A stretch of 39,260 bases of DNA, taken from the NCBI GenBank assembly GCA_900768265.1, contig CAAGCF010000041.1:1-39260 (forward strand), read 5' to 3'. The position numbers and the translations under genes are program-made. Positions 14,729-24,876 of this stretch are shown in pieces; the first letter of the stretch is position 1; every line of letters starts with the position of its first letter. The DNA is from an uncultured Collinsella sp. GTDB taxonomy: Bacteria; Actinomycetota; Coriobacteriia; Coriobacteriales; Coriobacteriaceae. A model generated the notes under the pieces. It did not search any database. It saw only the letters and a list, made by a program, of their open reading frames with translations, and had not been told where the DNA came from.

Positions 14729-15985
14729 TTACATCCCTGTCAACAACACGATATCGAGAATCGTCACGATGGCACCGATCCCTACAAGCAGCGTGTTGAG
14801 CGGGCGCGAATTGGCGTATTTGCCCATGACGCGGCGTGAACTGGTGAGTCGTATGAGCACAAAGACCGTAATCGGCAGCTGAAGCGACAGCAGTGCCTGG
14901 CTCCAGATGAGACCTTCAAAGGGATTTGGAACGACCAGGCACGCCGCCACTGCTCCGGCGAAACAGGCCGCCACCCCGACCGAGGAATGTCGGTCGTGGA
15001 TGTCGTATTCCTCGTCGAACATGCCCGCAGTGATGGTTCCCGCCGCCATGCCCGCTGTCACGCTGCTCGAGAGGCCCGCAAACAGTAGCGCCACGGCAAA
15101 GATGGTCGCGCTTGCCGGGCCCAGAATGGGGGAGAGCGTGGCCGCTGCGACGGCGAGGTCGTCTACGACAATGCCGTGCGCAAAGAAGGTCGTTGCGGCC
15201 AGGATGACCATTGCCGAGTTGATTGCCCAGCCCACGCCCATCGAAAAGAGCGTGTCGAAGAGCTCGTAGCGCAGGCGTTCTTCGATAACTTGCTCGCCTT
15301 GGCCTTCGAAGTGCATGGATTGGATGACCTCGGAGTGCAGAAAAAGGTTGTGGGGCATAACGACCGCACCCAGGACACTCACGATAATCGCGGCAGAGCC
15401 AGTGGGCATACTGGGCGTGATCCAGCTTGCGGCGGCCTGCGGCCAGTCGACCTTGACCAGCGCAAGCTCGGCCAAAAACGAGAGTCCTACCACGCCGACG
15501 AAGGCGATGATCCATCGCTCGGCGCGCTTGTAGGAGCTCGTCATGAGCATCGCCATCGATACTGCCGCCACGATGACGCAGCCCGCGCGCACGGGCAGCC
15601 CAAAGAGCATTTGAAGGGCAATCGCGCCGCCCAGGACTTCGGCCATGGCGGTGGCGATGGTCGCGAGATAGGCGCTGCCGAGCACCGCGCGTCCCACGAT
15701 GCGGGGGAGGTAGCGTGTCGTGGCCTCGGCAAGACAGGTGCCCGTGGCGATGCCCAAGTGCGCCGCGTTGTGCTGCAGCGCGATGAGCATGATCGTGGAC
15801 AGCGTGACGATCCACAGCAGCGCGTAGCCAAACTGCGAGCCCGCGGCCATATTGGAGGCCCAGTTGCCCGGGTCGATAAAGCCGACGGTCACGAGCAGCC
15901 CGGGGCCGATATGCCGCGCGATGTCTAGGCCTCCGTGACCGCCGGTGCGTCGGGAGCCAAAATGATGTTTGAGATGGTTGAGCAT
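14729..15985 (-). CDS. mntH: NRAMP-family divalent metal transporter (MntH-like)
   Basis: This is a proton-coupled importer of Mn2+/Fe2+ in the cytoplasmic membrane. The 418 residues form about eleven hydrophobic helices. The two metal-binding signatures are present: DPGN in helix 1 (VGFIDPGNWASNMAAGSQFG, about 34-53) and MPHN in helix 6 (AVVMPHNLFLHSEVI, about 206-220). A first helix lacking other ligands and the absence of a long N-terminal domain favour MntH over MntA-type pumps. The gene follows gpmA on the same strand by 75 bases and may be co-transcribed. Its 3' end faces repeat cluster 1. Confidence 0.9.
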   Translation of the reverse strand: MLNHLKHHFGSRRTGGHGGLDIARHIGPGLLVTVGFIDPGNWASNMAAGSQFGYALLWIVTLSTIMLIALQHNAAHLGIATGTCLAEATTRYLPRIVGRAVLGSAYLATIATAMAEVLGGAIALQMLFGLPVRAGCVIVAAVSMAMLMTSSYKRAERWIIAFVGVVGLSFLAELALVKVDWPQAAASWITPSMPTGSAAIIVSVLGAVVMPHNLFLHSEVIQSMHFEGQGEQVIEERLRYELFDTLFSMGVGWAINSAMVILAATTFFAHGIVVDDLAVAAATLSPILGPASATIFAVALLFAGLSSSVTAGMAAGTITAGMFDEEYDIHDRHSSVGVAACFAGAVAACLVVPNPFEGLIWSQALLSLQLPITVFVLIRLTSSRRVMGKYANSRPLNTLLVGIGAIVTILDIVLLTGM

Positions 15986-16060
15986 GGCTGGTTCCTACGT
16001 TGGGGTGGCGTGACGTCGCATCTGGGCCGTGCGGCGCCACGCGTCGGATTTGGGTTGGGG

Positions 16061-16834
16061 CTACTTGTGCGCTTTGCCCTGATTGGCCACGGCGTCGATC
16101 CTGGCGGCGATGGTTGCCGGGTCGCCGATGTAGCGCTTGTCGAGAACGTTGAAATCGGTGTCGAAGGTGTAGACGAGCGGCACGCCGGTGGGGATGTTGA
16201 CCTTGAGGATCTCCTCGGGCGTGAGGTGCTCGAGCTTCATGACGAGTGAGCGCAGGGAGTTGCCGTGTGCGGCGATGAGTACGCGCTTGCCGGCGAGCAT
16301 CTGGGGGCGAATCTCGTCTTCGAAATAAGGCCAGGCGCGGGCGATCGTGTCCTTGAGGCACTCGGTATAGGGCAGCTGATCGGGCGCGACATCACGGTAT
16401 TGCTCCTGGGTGTGGGGATCGCGCGCGTCGTCCGGTTCGAGTGCCGGCGGGCAGACATCGAAGGAGCGGCGCCAGATGAGCACCTGCTCGTCGCCGTGCT
16501 CCGCTGCGGCATCGGCCTTGTTGAGACCCTGCAACGCTCCGTAGTGGCGCTCGTTGAGCTTCCAGGATTTGATGACGGGCAACCACTCGCGATCCATTTG
16601 GCCGAGCACGATGTCGAGGGTGTGAATTGCGCGCTTGAGACGCGAGGTGTAGCAGACGTCGAAGTCGAAGCCCGCTTCTTTGAGGGCTCGACCGCCTGCT
16701 GCGGCTTCTTCGCGGCCCGTGTCGGTGAGTTCTACGTCGGTCCAGCCGGTGAACAGGTTGAGTTTGTTCCACTCGGATTCTCCGTGACGGATAAGGACAA
16801 GTTGCATTGTCTGTCGGTCTGCTCGGTGCGCCAT
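16061..16834 (-). CDS. gpmA: 2,3-bisphosphoglycerate-dependent phosphoglycerate mutase
   Basis: This enzyme interconverts 3- and 2-phosphoglycerate in glycolysis. The phosphohistidine motif LIRHGESEWN (14-23, His17) and GWTDVELTDTGREEA are followed by ERHYGALQGLNK and, near the C-terminus, AAHGNSLR with the second histidine. The length (257) fits the dimeric or tetrameric dPGM family. The ATG at 16834 has AAGGAGG 5 bases upstream and is preferred over the ATG at 16807, which would trim nine residues. It is divergent from gltB, with repeat cluster 2 in the gap. Confidence 0.95.
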   Translation of the reverse strand: MAHRADRQTMQLVLIRHGESEWNKLNLFTGWTDVELTDTGREEAAAGGRALKEAGFDFDVCYTSRLKRAIHTLDIVLGQMDREWLPVIKSWKLNERHYGALQGLNKADAAAEHGDEQVLIWRRSFDVCPPALEPDDARDPHTQEQYRDVAPDQLPYTECLKDTIARAWPYFEDEIRPQMLAGKRVLIAAHGNSLRSLVMKLEHLTPEEILKVNIPTGVPLVYTFDTDFNVLDKRYIGDPATIAARIDAVANQGKAHK

Positions 16835-16972
16835 AGGGGCCTCCTTGATCTGGCACGGTGTGCGTGCCGTTTGCTTGACGCCGCAAAGGATACCCGTTTT
16901 AAGCTTAAAAGTTAACCAAGACTAACAAAATTGTTGTATTTGAATAGGATGGTGAAAGGGGGCTGCCGAAAT

Positions 16973-17109
16973 GTCTCGATCTGTAACAACTAGGGATGGA
17001 AATTGGGCCTAGGTGTTACAGATCGAGACAAACCAAAACCGTCCTGCAGAAAATCTCAATCCGTAACATCTAGGGGCCAAAATCGGCTCCTCCTGTTACA
17101 GATTGAGAT
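16973..17109. repeat. Palindromic 80-bp-period repeat cluster 2 (2 units)
   Basis: Units at 16973-17029 and 17053-17109 are 80 bp apart with 25-bp loops. In unit 1 the stem resumes after one mismatch (CTAGG/CCTAG). In unit 2 both outermost bases have changed together (ATCTC... / ...GAGAT), preserving the pair. The cluster sits in the 454-bp divergent gap between gpmA and gltB. The remaining part (17110-17288) shows no other element beyond the gltB ribosome site. Confidence 0.95.
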
Positions 17110-17288
17110 GTTTGAAGCGGTGAACTTACAAGCTGAACTTGGGGACTGACGTACACGTTTGATGGCAAGACGTTGATGGCCGGCGTGCGTTACGCGATTG
17201 TTTCGAAACGGGCGGGAAACACAACGGGCCGGCGATGCTCATAGTATGCCTATTCAACTGACTGTCTAATATCTAGGGGAGGATCGCG

Positions 17289-20200
17289 ATGCAGGCAGAT
17301 TCCGCTCAGCAGCAGGGCCTTTATCGCCCCGAATTCGACCACGATGCTTGTGGCATCGGCGCGCTTGCCGATATCAACGGTGAGCGCCATCACCAGATTC
17401 TGGACGATGCGCTGTCCATTCTGGTCAACTTGGAGCACCGCGGCGGCACGGGACTCGAGAAGAACACCGGCGACGGCGCTGGCATCCTGTTCCAGGTTCC
17501 GCATCACTTTTTTCGTAAAGAGGCCCAAAAGTGCGGCCAGATTCTGCCGGCAGAGGGCGACTATGGTGTGGCCATGCTGTTCTTCCCGCAGGACGACAAG
17601 GGCGTAGAGGATGCCCGTCGCGTGTTTGAGGAGGGCTGCGCCGAGGCCGGCGTGCCGCTGCTCTTTTGGCGCGAGGTGCCGGTCGACCCGCACGACCTGG
17701 GCGAGACGGCGCGCGCCTGCATGCCCACCATCTTGCAGGCCTTCCTGGGCCGTCCGGACGACACGCCCGCCGGCGATACCTTTGAGCGTCGCCTGTACGT
17801 GTGCCGTCGCACCATCGAAAAGAAGGCCGACACCGAGTTTGCCCTGCGCGACAAGATCTTCTACGTGTGCTCTATGAGCTCGCGCACCATCGTGTACAAG
17901 GGCATGCTGGTCGCCACGCAGATGCGCCGCTTCTTCATCGACCTCAACGACGCCGCCGTCAAGACGGCCGTGGCGCTCGTCCACTCGCGCTACTCCACCA
18001 ACACCACGCCCAGCTGGGAGCGCGCGCACCCCAACCGCTTTATCATCCATAACGGCGAGATCAACACCCTCAAGGGCAACGTCAACTGGATCCGCGCCCG
18101 CGAGCCCAACCTGTACAGCCCCGTGCTGCAGCACGATCTTGAGCGCGTGATGCCTATCATCAACCGCGAGGGCTCCGACTCCGCGATTCTGGACAACGTG
18201 CTCGAGTTTTTGGTCATGAACGGCCGTCCGCTCACGCGTGCCGCGTCCATGTTGCTGCCCGAGCCGTGGGACCACAACGACAACCTGAGTGAGGAGCGCC
18301 GCGCCTACGACGCTTACCAGTCCATGCTCATGGAGCCGTGGGATGGTCCTGCCGCTATCGCCTTTACCGATGGCCGTACCCTGGGCGCCGCCCTCGACCG
18401 TAACGGCCTGCGTCCCGCCCGCTATTATGTGACGCGCGACGGTCGCTTTATGCTGGCAAGCGAGGTGGGCACCATCGAGGTGAGCCCCGAGAACATCCTG
18501 ACGAGCGGCTGTCTGGGGCCGGGCCAGATGCTCGAGGTCGATTTTGCCCGCGGGCGCGTCATCTACAACGACGAGCTGCGCGCCCGTTACGCCAAGGAAA
18601 AGCCCTACCGTGATTGGATTGCCGAGGAGACGCTGACCGTCGACGTGCTCGATAGGCCTGCCGCGGCAACGCCCGCCGAGGACGCCGAGGTACCCGCCGC
18701 CGTGCGCATGGCTAAGCTCGGGTATCACTGGGATGACGTCGACGAGGTCGTGCGTCCCATGGCCCAGCAGGGCAAGGCCCCGCTCGCCTCGATGGGCATC
18801 GACGCGCCGCTGGCTTGTCTGTCCAAGAAGACGCGTTCGTTCTTCGACTATTTCTATCAGCTGTTCGCTCAGGTCACGAACCCGCCCATCGATGCCCTTC
18901 GCGAGCATATGGTCACCTCGACCACGCTCTACCTGGGCAACCACGGCAACCTGCTCGAGGATTCCCGTACGGCCTGCCAGCTGGTTCGCCTGGAGCGTCC
19001 GCTGCTGAGCGAGGAGGAGTTCGACCGCATTTGCGCCATCGACCGTGTTGGCTTTAAGACCCGTCGTTTCCGTGCCGTGTACCGCCGCGATGCCGGCGAG
19101 GGCGCGCTGCAGGCTGCGCTCAAGCAGCTTGCAGAGGACGTTGAGGCTGCGGTCCGCGACGGCGTGAACATCGTGGTGTTGAGCGATCGTGCCGCTGCGG
19201 GCGAGGTGCCCGTGCCGTCGCTGCTCGCCGTGGGCTGCGTGCACAATCACCTGATCCGCGCCGGCGTGCGTACCTTTGCCGACATCGTGGTGGAGTGCGG
19301 CGACGCCGTGTCCCCGCACGACTTTGCGGCACTGGTGGGCTACTCCGCGAGCGGCATCTATCCGTACAACGCGCATGCGTGCATCCGCGACTTGGCGGCA
19401 CGCGGCGACCTGGACGTGACGGCCGAGCAGGGCATCGCTAACTACAACAAGGCTGCGACCGCCGGCATCGTCTCCATCATGTCCAAGATGGGTATCTCCA
19501 CGGTACAGAGCTACCACTCCGCGCAGATTTTCGAGGCTGTGGGCTTTACCCCGGCGTTTGTCGATGCGTACTTTGCCGGCACGGTGAGCCGTGTGGGCGG
19601 TATGGGCGTCGAGGACGTCGAGCGCGAGCAGAATGAGCGCTATGACGCCGCGCTCGCCATCCTTAAGAGCCCGGCTCCCGATCAGCTGCCTACGCTGGGC
19701 CTGACCAAGTGGCGCCCGCTCGGTGGCGAGGATCACCTGATCGACCCCCAGACCGTCTACTTGCTGCAGACCGCCTGCCGTGAGGACAGCTACGATACCT
19801 TTAAGGAGTACAGCGCCCGTCTGCATCGCACCGGCCGTGCTGTGCGCCTGCGCGACTTGCTCGACTTTAATGCCAGCGGCCGCACGCCGGTTTCCCTTGA
19901 CGAAGTGGAGCCGGCGCTCAACATCGTTCGCCGCTTCAACACCGGTGCCATGTCGTACGGCTCTATCAGCAAAGAGGCGCACGAGTGCATGGCCATCGCC
20001 ATGAACCGCCTGCACGGCCGTTCCAACTCGGGCGAGGGCGGCGAGGACCCGCGGCGCGAGACGCCGCTGGCCAACGGCGACTCCAAGAACTCCGCGATCA
20101 AGCAGGTGGCGAGTGCGCGCTTTGGCGTGACGAGCCGCTACCTGTGCAGCGCCTTCGAGATCCAGATCAAGATGGCTCAGGGCGCCAAACCGGGCGAGGG

Positions 20201-21974
20201 CGGGCACCTGCCCGGCAAGAAGGTCTACCCCTGGATCGCCGAGGTCCGTCAGTCCACGCCCGGCATCGGCCTGATCTCGCCTCCGCCGCATCACGACATC
20301 TACTCCATCGAGGATCTGGCAGAGCTGATCTTCGACCTTAAGAACGCCAACCCCGGTGCGCGCGTGTCGGTCAAGCTGGTCAGCGAGGCCGGCGTCGGCA
20401 CCATCGCCACCGGTGTGGCCAAGGGTGCTGCCGACAAGATCTTGATCAGTGGCCACAACGGCGGCTCAGGTGCCGCTGCGCGCGACTCTATCTGGCATGC
20501 GGGTCTGCCGCTGGAGCTTGGCCTTGCCGAGGCCCAGCAGACGCTGCTGCAAAACGGCCTGCGCTCACGCGTGGTGCTCGAGGCCGACGGTAAGCTCATG
20601 GACGGCACCGATGTTGCCGTCGCCTGCTTGCTGGGCGCCGAGGAGTTTGGCTTTGCGACCATGCCGCTCATCTCCATGGGCTGCCTCATGCAGCGCGACT
20701 GCCAGCAGGACACCTGCCCGGCCGGCATCGCTACGCAAAACTGCCGTCTGCGTCGCGGTTTCCGCGGCAAGCCCGAGCACGTTGAGCACTTTATGCTCTT
20801 TGTTGCCGAGCAGCTGCGCGAGGTCATGGCGAGCCTGGGCTTCCGCACCGTCGATGAGATGGTCGGCCATCCCGAGTGCTTGCGCCAGATCGAGGTCCCG
20901 GGCAACCGCAAGGCCAACCTGCTCGATCTGTCGCCCGTGCTGGCGAGCGCGACCTGCGAGTTCGGTGCCCATATTCCGGGCGCCGACGGTCGCCACTTCC
21001 TGCCGCAGATGGCCGCGGACAGCGAGCTCGACAAGACGCTCGACTCCACGTTGTTTGTGCCCTATACGGCCGATGCCCGTGCGCACCTGCGTCCGATTCG
21101 CTTCCGCGCCGATATCGCCAACGTCAACCGCTGCGTGGGCACCATCCTGGGCAACGCGGTGACCAAGGCGCATCCCGAGGGCCTGCCCGCCGGCTCCATC
21201 ACCATCGATTGCGACGGTTCGGCCGGTCAGAGCTTTGGCGCCTTCCTGCCGCGCGGTATTACGCTCAACGTGTGCGGCGACGCCAACGACTACTTTGGCA
21301 AGGGCCTTTCGGGTGGCGAGGTGTCGGTGCGCCCCAACCCGCATGCGACCTACAAGTTCGATGAGAACATCATCGTGGGCAATGTTGCGTTCTTTGGTGC
21401 CACGAGCGGCCGCGGCTTCATTAACGGTCTGGCCGGCCAGCGTTTTGCCGTGCGTAACTCCGGTGCCACCGTGGTGGTCGAGGGCTGCGGCAACCATGGC
21501 TGCGAGTACATGACGGGCGGTCTGGCGCTCATCCTGGGCGAGGTCGGGCAGAACTTCGCCGCCGGTATGACGGGCGGCGTGGCCTATGTCTTTGACCAGT
21601 ACGGCACGCTCGATGCCCGTGTGAACCACGAGAGCGTTGAGCTCAAGGCCCCGACGGCCGGCGAGTTGGCGCAGATTCGCGAGCTCATCCAGGAACACGT
21701 GGACGCGACGCAGAGCCCGCGCGGCATTAAATTGCTCTACAGCTTCGACTCGATGAGCAAGCACTTTGTGAAGGTCATTCCGACCGAGTACGAGCGCGTG
21801 CTGGCGATTGTCGCCGCGGGCGAGGCTGCCGGCAAGACGCATGCGCAGGCAGAGGAGTTGGCGTTTGACATCGTGACCGGTCGCGCGAGTGCCGCGGATG
21901 TCGCTCGCTTTGATGCTGCGGGCGCTGCATCCGTGGCTGCCAGCTCTGTTGCTTCGTTCAAGAAGGAGGCGTAA
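17289..21974 (+). CDS. gltB: Glutamate synthase large subunit
   Basis: With GltD this enzyme makes two glutamates from glutamine and 2-oxoglutarate in the cytoplasm. The 1561 residues begin with a 20-residue propeptide before Cys21 (DHDACGIGALAD), the expected N-terminal nucleophile of the glutaminase domain after cleavage. This is followed by the central domain, the FMN/2-oxoglutarate synthase domain (SGHNGGSGAAARDS), the 3Fe-4S ligands in CLMQRDCQQDTCPAGI, and a C-terminal beta-helix domain (GGEVSVRPNPHATYKFDENI). The ATG at 17289 follows GGGGAGG (17277-17283). gltD begins 5 bases after the stop, forming one operon. Confidence 0.97.
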   Translation: MQADSAQQQGLYRPEFDHDACGIGALADINGERHHQILDDALSILVNLEHRGGTGLEKNTGDGAGILFQVPHHFFRKEAQKCGQILPAEGDYGVAMLFFPQDDKGVEDARRVFEEGCAEAGVPLLFWREVPVDPHDLGETARACMPTILQAFLGRPDDTPAGDTFERRLYVCRRTIEKKADTEFALRDKIFYVCSMSSRTIVYKGMLVATQMRRFFIDLNDAAVKTAVALVHSRYSTNTTPSWERAHPNRFIIHNGEINTLKGNVNWIRAREPNLYSPVLQHDLERVMPIINREGSDSAILDNVLEFLVMNGRPLTRAASMLLPEPWDHNDNLSEERRAYDAYQSMLMEPWDGPAAIAFTDGRTLGAALDRNGLRPARYYVTRDGRFMLASEVGTIEVSPENILTSGCLGPGQMLEVDFARGRVIYNDELRARYAKEKPYRDWIAEETLTVDVLDRPAAATPAEDAEVPAAVRMAKLGYHWDDVDEVVRPMAQQGKAPLASMGIDAPLACLSKKTRSFFDYFYQLFAQVTNPPIDALREHMVTSTTLYLGNHGNLLEDSRTACQLVRLERPLLSEEEFDRICAIDRVGFKTRRFRAVYRRDAGEGALQAALKQLAEDVEAAVRDGVNIVVLSDRAAAGEVPVPSLLAVGCVHNHLIRAGVRTFADIVVECGDAVSPHDFAALVGYSASGIYPYNAHACIRDLAARGDLDVTAEQGIANYNKAATAGIVSIMSKMGISTVQSYHSAQIFEAVGFTPAFVDAYFAGTVSRVGGMGVEDVEREQNERYDAALAILKSPAPDQLPTLGLTKWRPLGGEDHLIDPQTVYLLQTACREDSYDTFKEYSARLHRTGRAVRLRDLLDFNASGRTPVSLDEVEPALNIVRRFNTGAMSYGSISKEAHECMAIAMNRLHGRSNSGEGGEDPRRETPLANGDSKNSAIKQVASARFGVTSRYLCSAFEIQIKMAQGAKPGEGGHLPGKKVYPWIAEVRQSTPGIGLISPPPHHDIYSIEDLAELIFDLKNANPGARVSVKLVSEAGVGTIATGVAKGAADKILISGHNGGSGAAARDSIWHAGLPLELGLAEAQQTLLQNGLRSRVVLEADGKLMDGTDVAVACLLGAEEFGFATMPLISMGCLMQRDCQQDTCPAGIATQNCRLRRGFRGKPEHVEHFMLFVAEQLREVMASLGFRTVDEMVGHPECLRQIEVPGNRKANLLDLSPVLASATCEFGAHIPGADGRHFLPQMAADSELDKTLDSTLFVPYTADARAHLRPIRFRADIANVNRCVGTILGNAVTKAHPEGLPAGSITIDCDGSAGQSFGAFLPRGITLNVCGDANDYFGKGLSGGEVSVRPNPHATYKFDENIIVGNVAFFGATSGRGFINGLAGQRFAVRNSGATVVVEGCGNHGCEYMTGGLALILGEVGQNFAAGMTGGVAYVFDQYGTLDARVNHESVELKAPTAGELAQIRELIQEHVDATQSPRGIKLLYSFDSMSKHFVKVIPTEYERVLAIVAAGEAAGKTHAQAEELAFDIVTGRASAADVARFDAAGAASVAASSVASFKKEA

Positions 21975-21979
21975 GTGCC

Positions 21980-23461
<1,482 letters not shown>

Positions 23462-23503
23462 AGTAGTCACGGAGATATTCAACAATCGAATCGGCAAGGG
23501 CTG

Positions 23504-23560
23504 TCCCTAACTGCCGGCACAAAAGGAACGTCCCTAAGTGCCGACAGTTAGGGACGTTCC
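23504..23560. repeat. Nested GTCCC/GGGAC palindromes after gltD
   Basis: Two overlapping hairpins are possible. GGAACGTCCCTAA (23525-23537) pairs perfectly with TTAGGGACGTTCC (23548-23560). TCCCTAACTGCCGGCA (23504-23519) pairs with TGCCGACAGTTAGGGA (23539-23554) with one mismatch. A third related arm, TGTCGGCATTCGGGGAC, follows at 23566. The two folds exclude each other. No T run is present. Confidence 0.7.
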
Positions 23561-23580
23561 ATTTCTGTCGGCATTCGGGG

Positions 23581-23885
23581 ACACTTCTTGCGGATTTGCG
23601 AGCGGTTTGCTCGTTTGTCGACGTACGGGTGTTCATTTGTCGACTTCTTGGGCTGTAGTCACCTGTTGTTTCTGTGGTGGCTGCGGGCATCTGGCTCAAA
23701 AGGGCGGGTTGGCCGTCGATGTTTACCTGCGGTTTTGTTGCGGCGCGCATTTTCGGTCAAGCTTTTCGTCAAGTGTTTGGTCAGCATCTGGTTTGCAGCC
23801 GGAGGCCTATTTTGCCCGTGCTGGTCGTGGCTGCCCACCCTCCTCGTAAGCTCAAATTGAGGTCCATCAGTTTGAGGAGGATGCC
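23581..23885. other. Non-coding gap before the 235-residue hypothetical gene
   Basis: I see no supported gene, RNA or clear promoter here. Open frames exist in all three forward phases at once, their translations are rich in Cys, Trp and Arg, and none has a convincing ribosome site, so they are taken as chance. A GAGGAGG ribosome site at the end belongs to the next gene. Confidence 0.5.
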
Positions 23886-24593
23886 ATGACTGACCACGCT
23901 TTTGACCGAGCAGAGCTGGCTGAAGCCGTCGGCAACGATATTGCCGACATGGCTCACTTTTGGATGCTGCGGAAGTTTCAATTCCTGGAGCCGGCGCGCG
24001 AACAGTTCGAGATCATTGTCGACCCGTGGCTCAGCTATTGCACCGAGCCTTCGCAAAACGAAATCATGGCCTACAACATGGCGTTTACCGATTGGCTGCT
24101 GTTTGAGCGCCCCTATCGCCATGGCAAAACGCTGCTCGAGCTATATGTTGACGAGCCGCCGGCATCGCTTTCGCCTGCCTCGCTCAAGCGGCTCGAGCAG
24201 GTACGCGACACGCAGTATTTCTCGCGCTTTGGCATTTTGGACAAGGATCCTGCGTCCGGCATGGTCGTGCTGAAGGACACGCGCACCGATCATCGCTTTG
24301 ATGTCTACGATCCGCATATCGTGCAGAAGGAGCACTGGAGTGACGGCGCGATTGCGGTGCGCCTCGCCTGCGTCGATGATGTCTGGCTTACGGCGGGACA
24401 GCTCTACCTGTATGACATCGCGCGGCTGAGCGATACGGCGGTCGATGGGCCGGGTGCGGTGCATCCGGAGGACCTGCAGGACGGCTTTGACACCTCGTGC
24501 ATCAGCTTCTTCTTGCGTCTGGTCCGCGACATCATGGGCGTCCAGGGGCGGTACGTAAAGTCGCTCAACATCTACGAGCAGGAGTGGGAGTAG
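23886..24593 (+). CDS. Hypothetical soluble protein
   Basis: I do not recognise this 235-residue acidic protein. It has no signal peptide or membrane helix. The N-terminal half is helical and aromatic (MAHFWMLRKFQFLEPAREQF). The middle (SRFGILDKDPASGMVVLKDTR, read in parts around 113-133) looks like a small beta domain, and the C-terminus is again helical (ISFFLRLVRDIMGVQGRYVK). The ATG follows GAGGAGG (23875-23881), and coding bias matches the neighbours, so the gene is probably real. It is followed 40 bases later by repeat cluster 3. It has no operon partner. Confidence 0.7.
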   Translation: MTDHAFDRAELAEAVGNDIADMAHFWMLRKFQFLEPAREQFEIIVDPWLSYCTEPSQNEIMAYNMAFTDWLLFERPYRHGKTLLELYVDEPPASLSPASLKRLEQVRDTQYFSRFGILDKDPASGMVVLKDTRTDHRFDVYDPHIVQKEHWSDGAIAVRLACVDDVWLTAGQLYLYDIARLSDTAVDGPGAVHPEDLQDGFDTSCISFFLRLVRDIMGVQGRYVKSLNIYEQEWE

Positions 24594-24633
24594 GGGATGG
24601 GTGGTTGTCGCCTGCCTTGCCTTTTGCCTTTTT

Positions 24634-24850
24634 GTCTCGATCTGTAACGTTTGGGGACAAAAAACCAGCCTATCTGTTACAGATCGAGACGAACGCTTGG
24701 GCACCGCTGGTTTGTCTAAATCTGTAACGTTTAGGGGCCTGAAGAACGTCTTGCTGTTACGGATCGAGACGTTTGGCGCCTGGCTGGGGGAATGTCTCAA
24801 TCTGTAACATCTACAGTCCAAAAATCGGTCTTCTTGTTACAGATCAAGAC
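24634..24850. repeat. Palindromic 80-bp-period repeat cluster 3 (3 units)
   Basis: Units at 24634-24690, 24714-24770 and 24794-24850 are spaced exactly 80 bp, each with a 25-bp loop. Units 1 and 2 share the left-arm ending AACGTTT(G/A)GGG, a subtype also seen at 25956. Unit 2 is the most worn (GTCTAAATC against GGATCGAG). The right arm of unit 3 ends 26 bases before the start of the next gene. Confidence 0.95.
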
Positions 24851-24876
24851 GTTTGTCGGCGGAGGCAACGGTGACG

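Noticed and set aside
17250..20456. Long minus-strand open frame (1068 codons) opposite gltB
   Set aside because: It mirrors the high third-position GC of gltB, its translation is His/Arg/Gly/Val-rich without any motif, and the plus strand clearly encodes glutamate synthase.
23538..23889. Short frames (71-103 codons) in the gap before 23886
   Set aside because: Three phases are open at once, there is no ribosome site, and the amino-acid composition is unlike neighbouring proteins.
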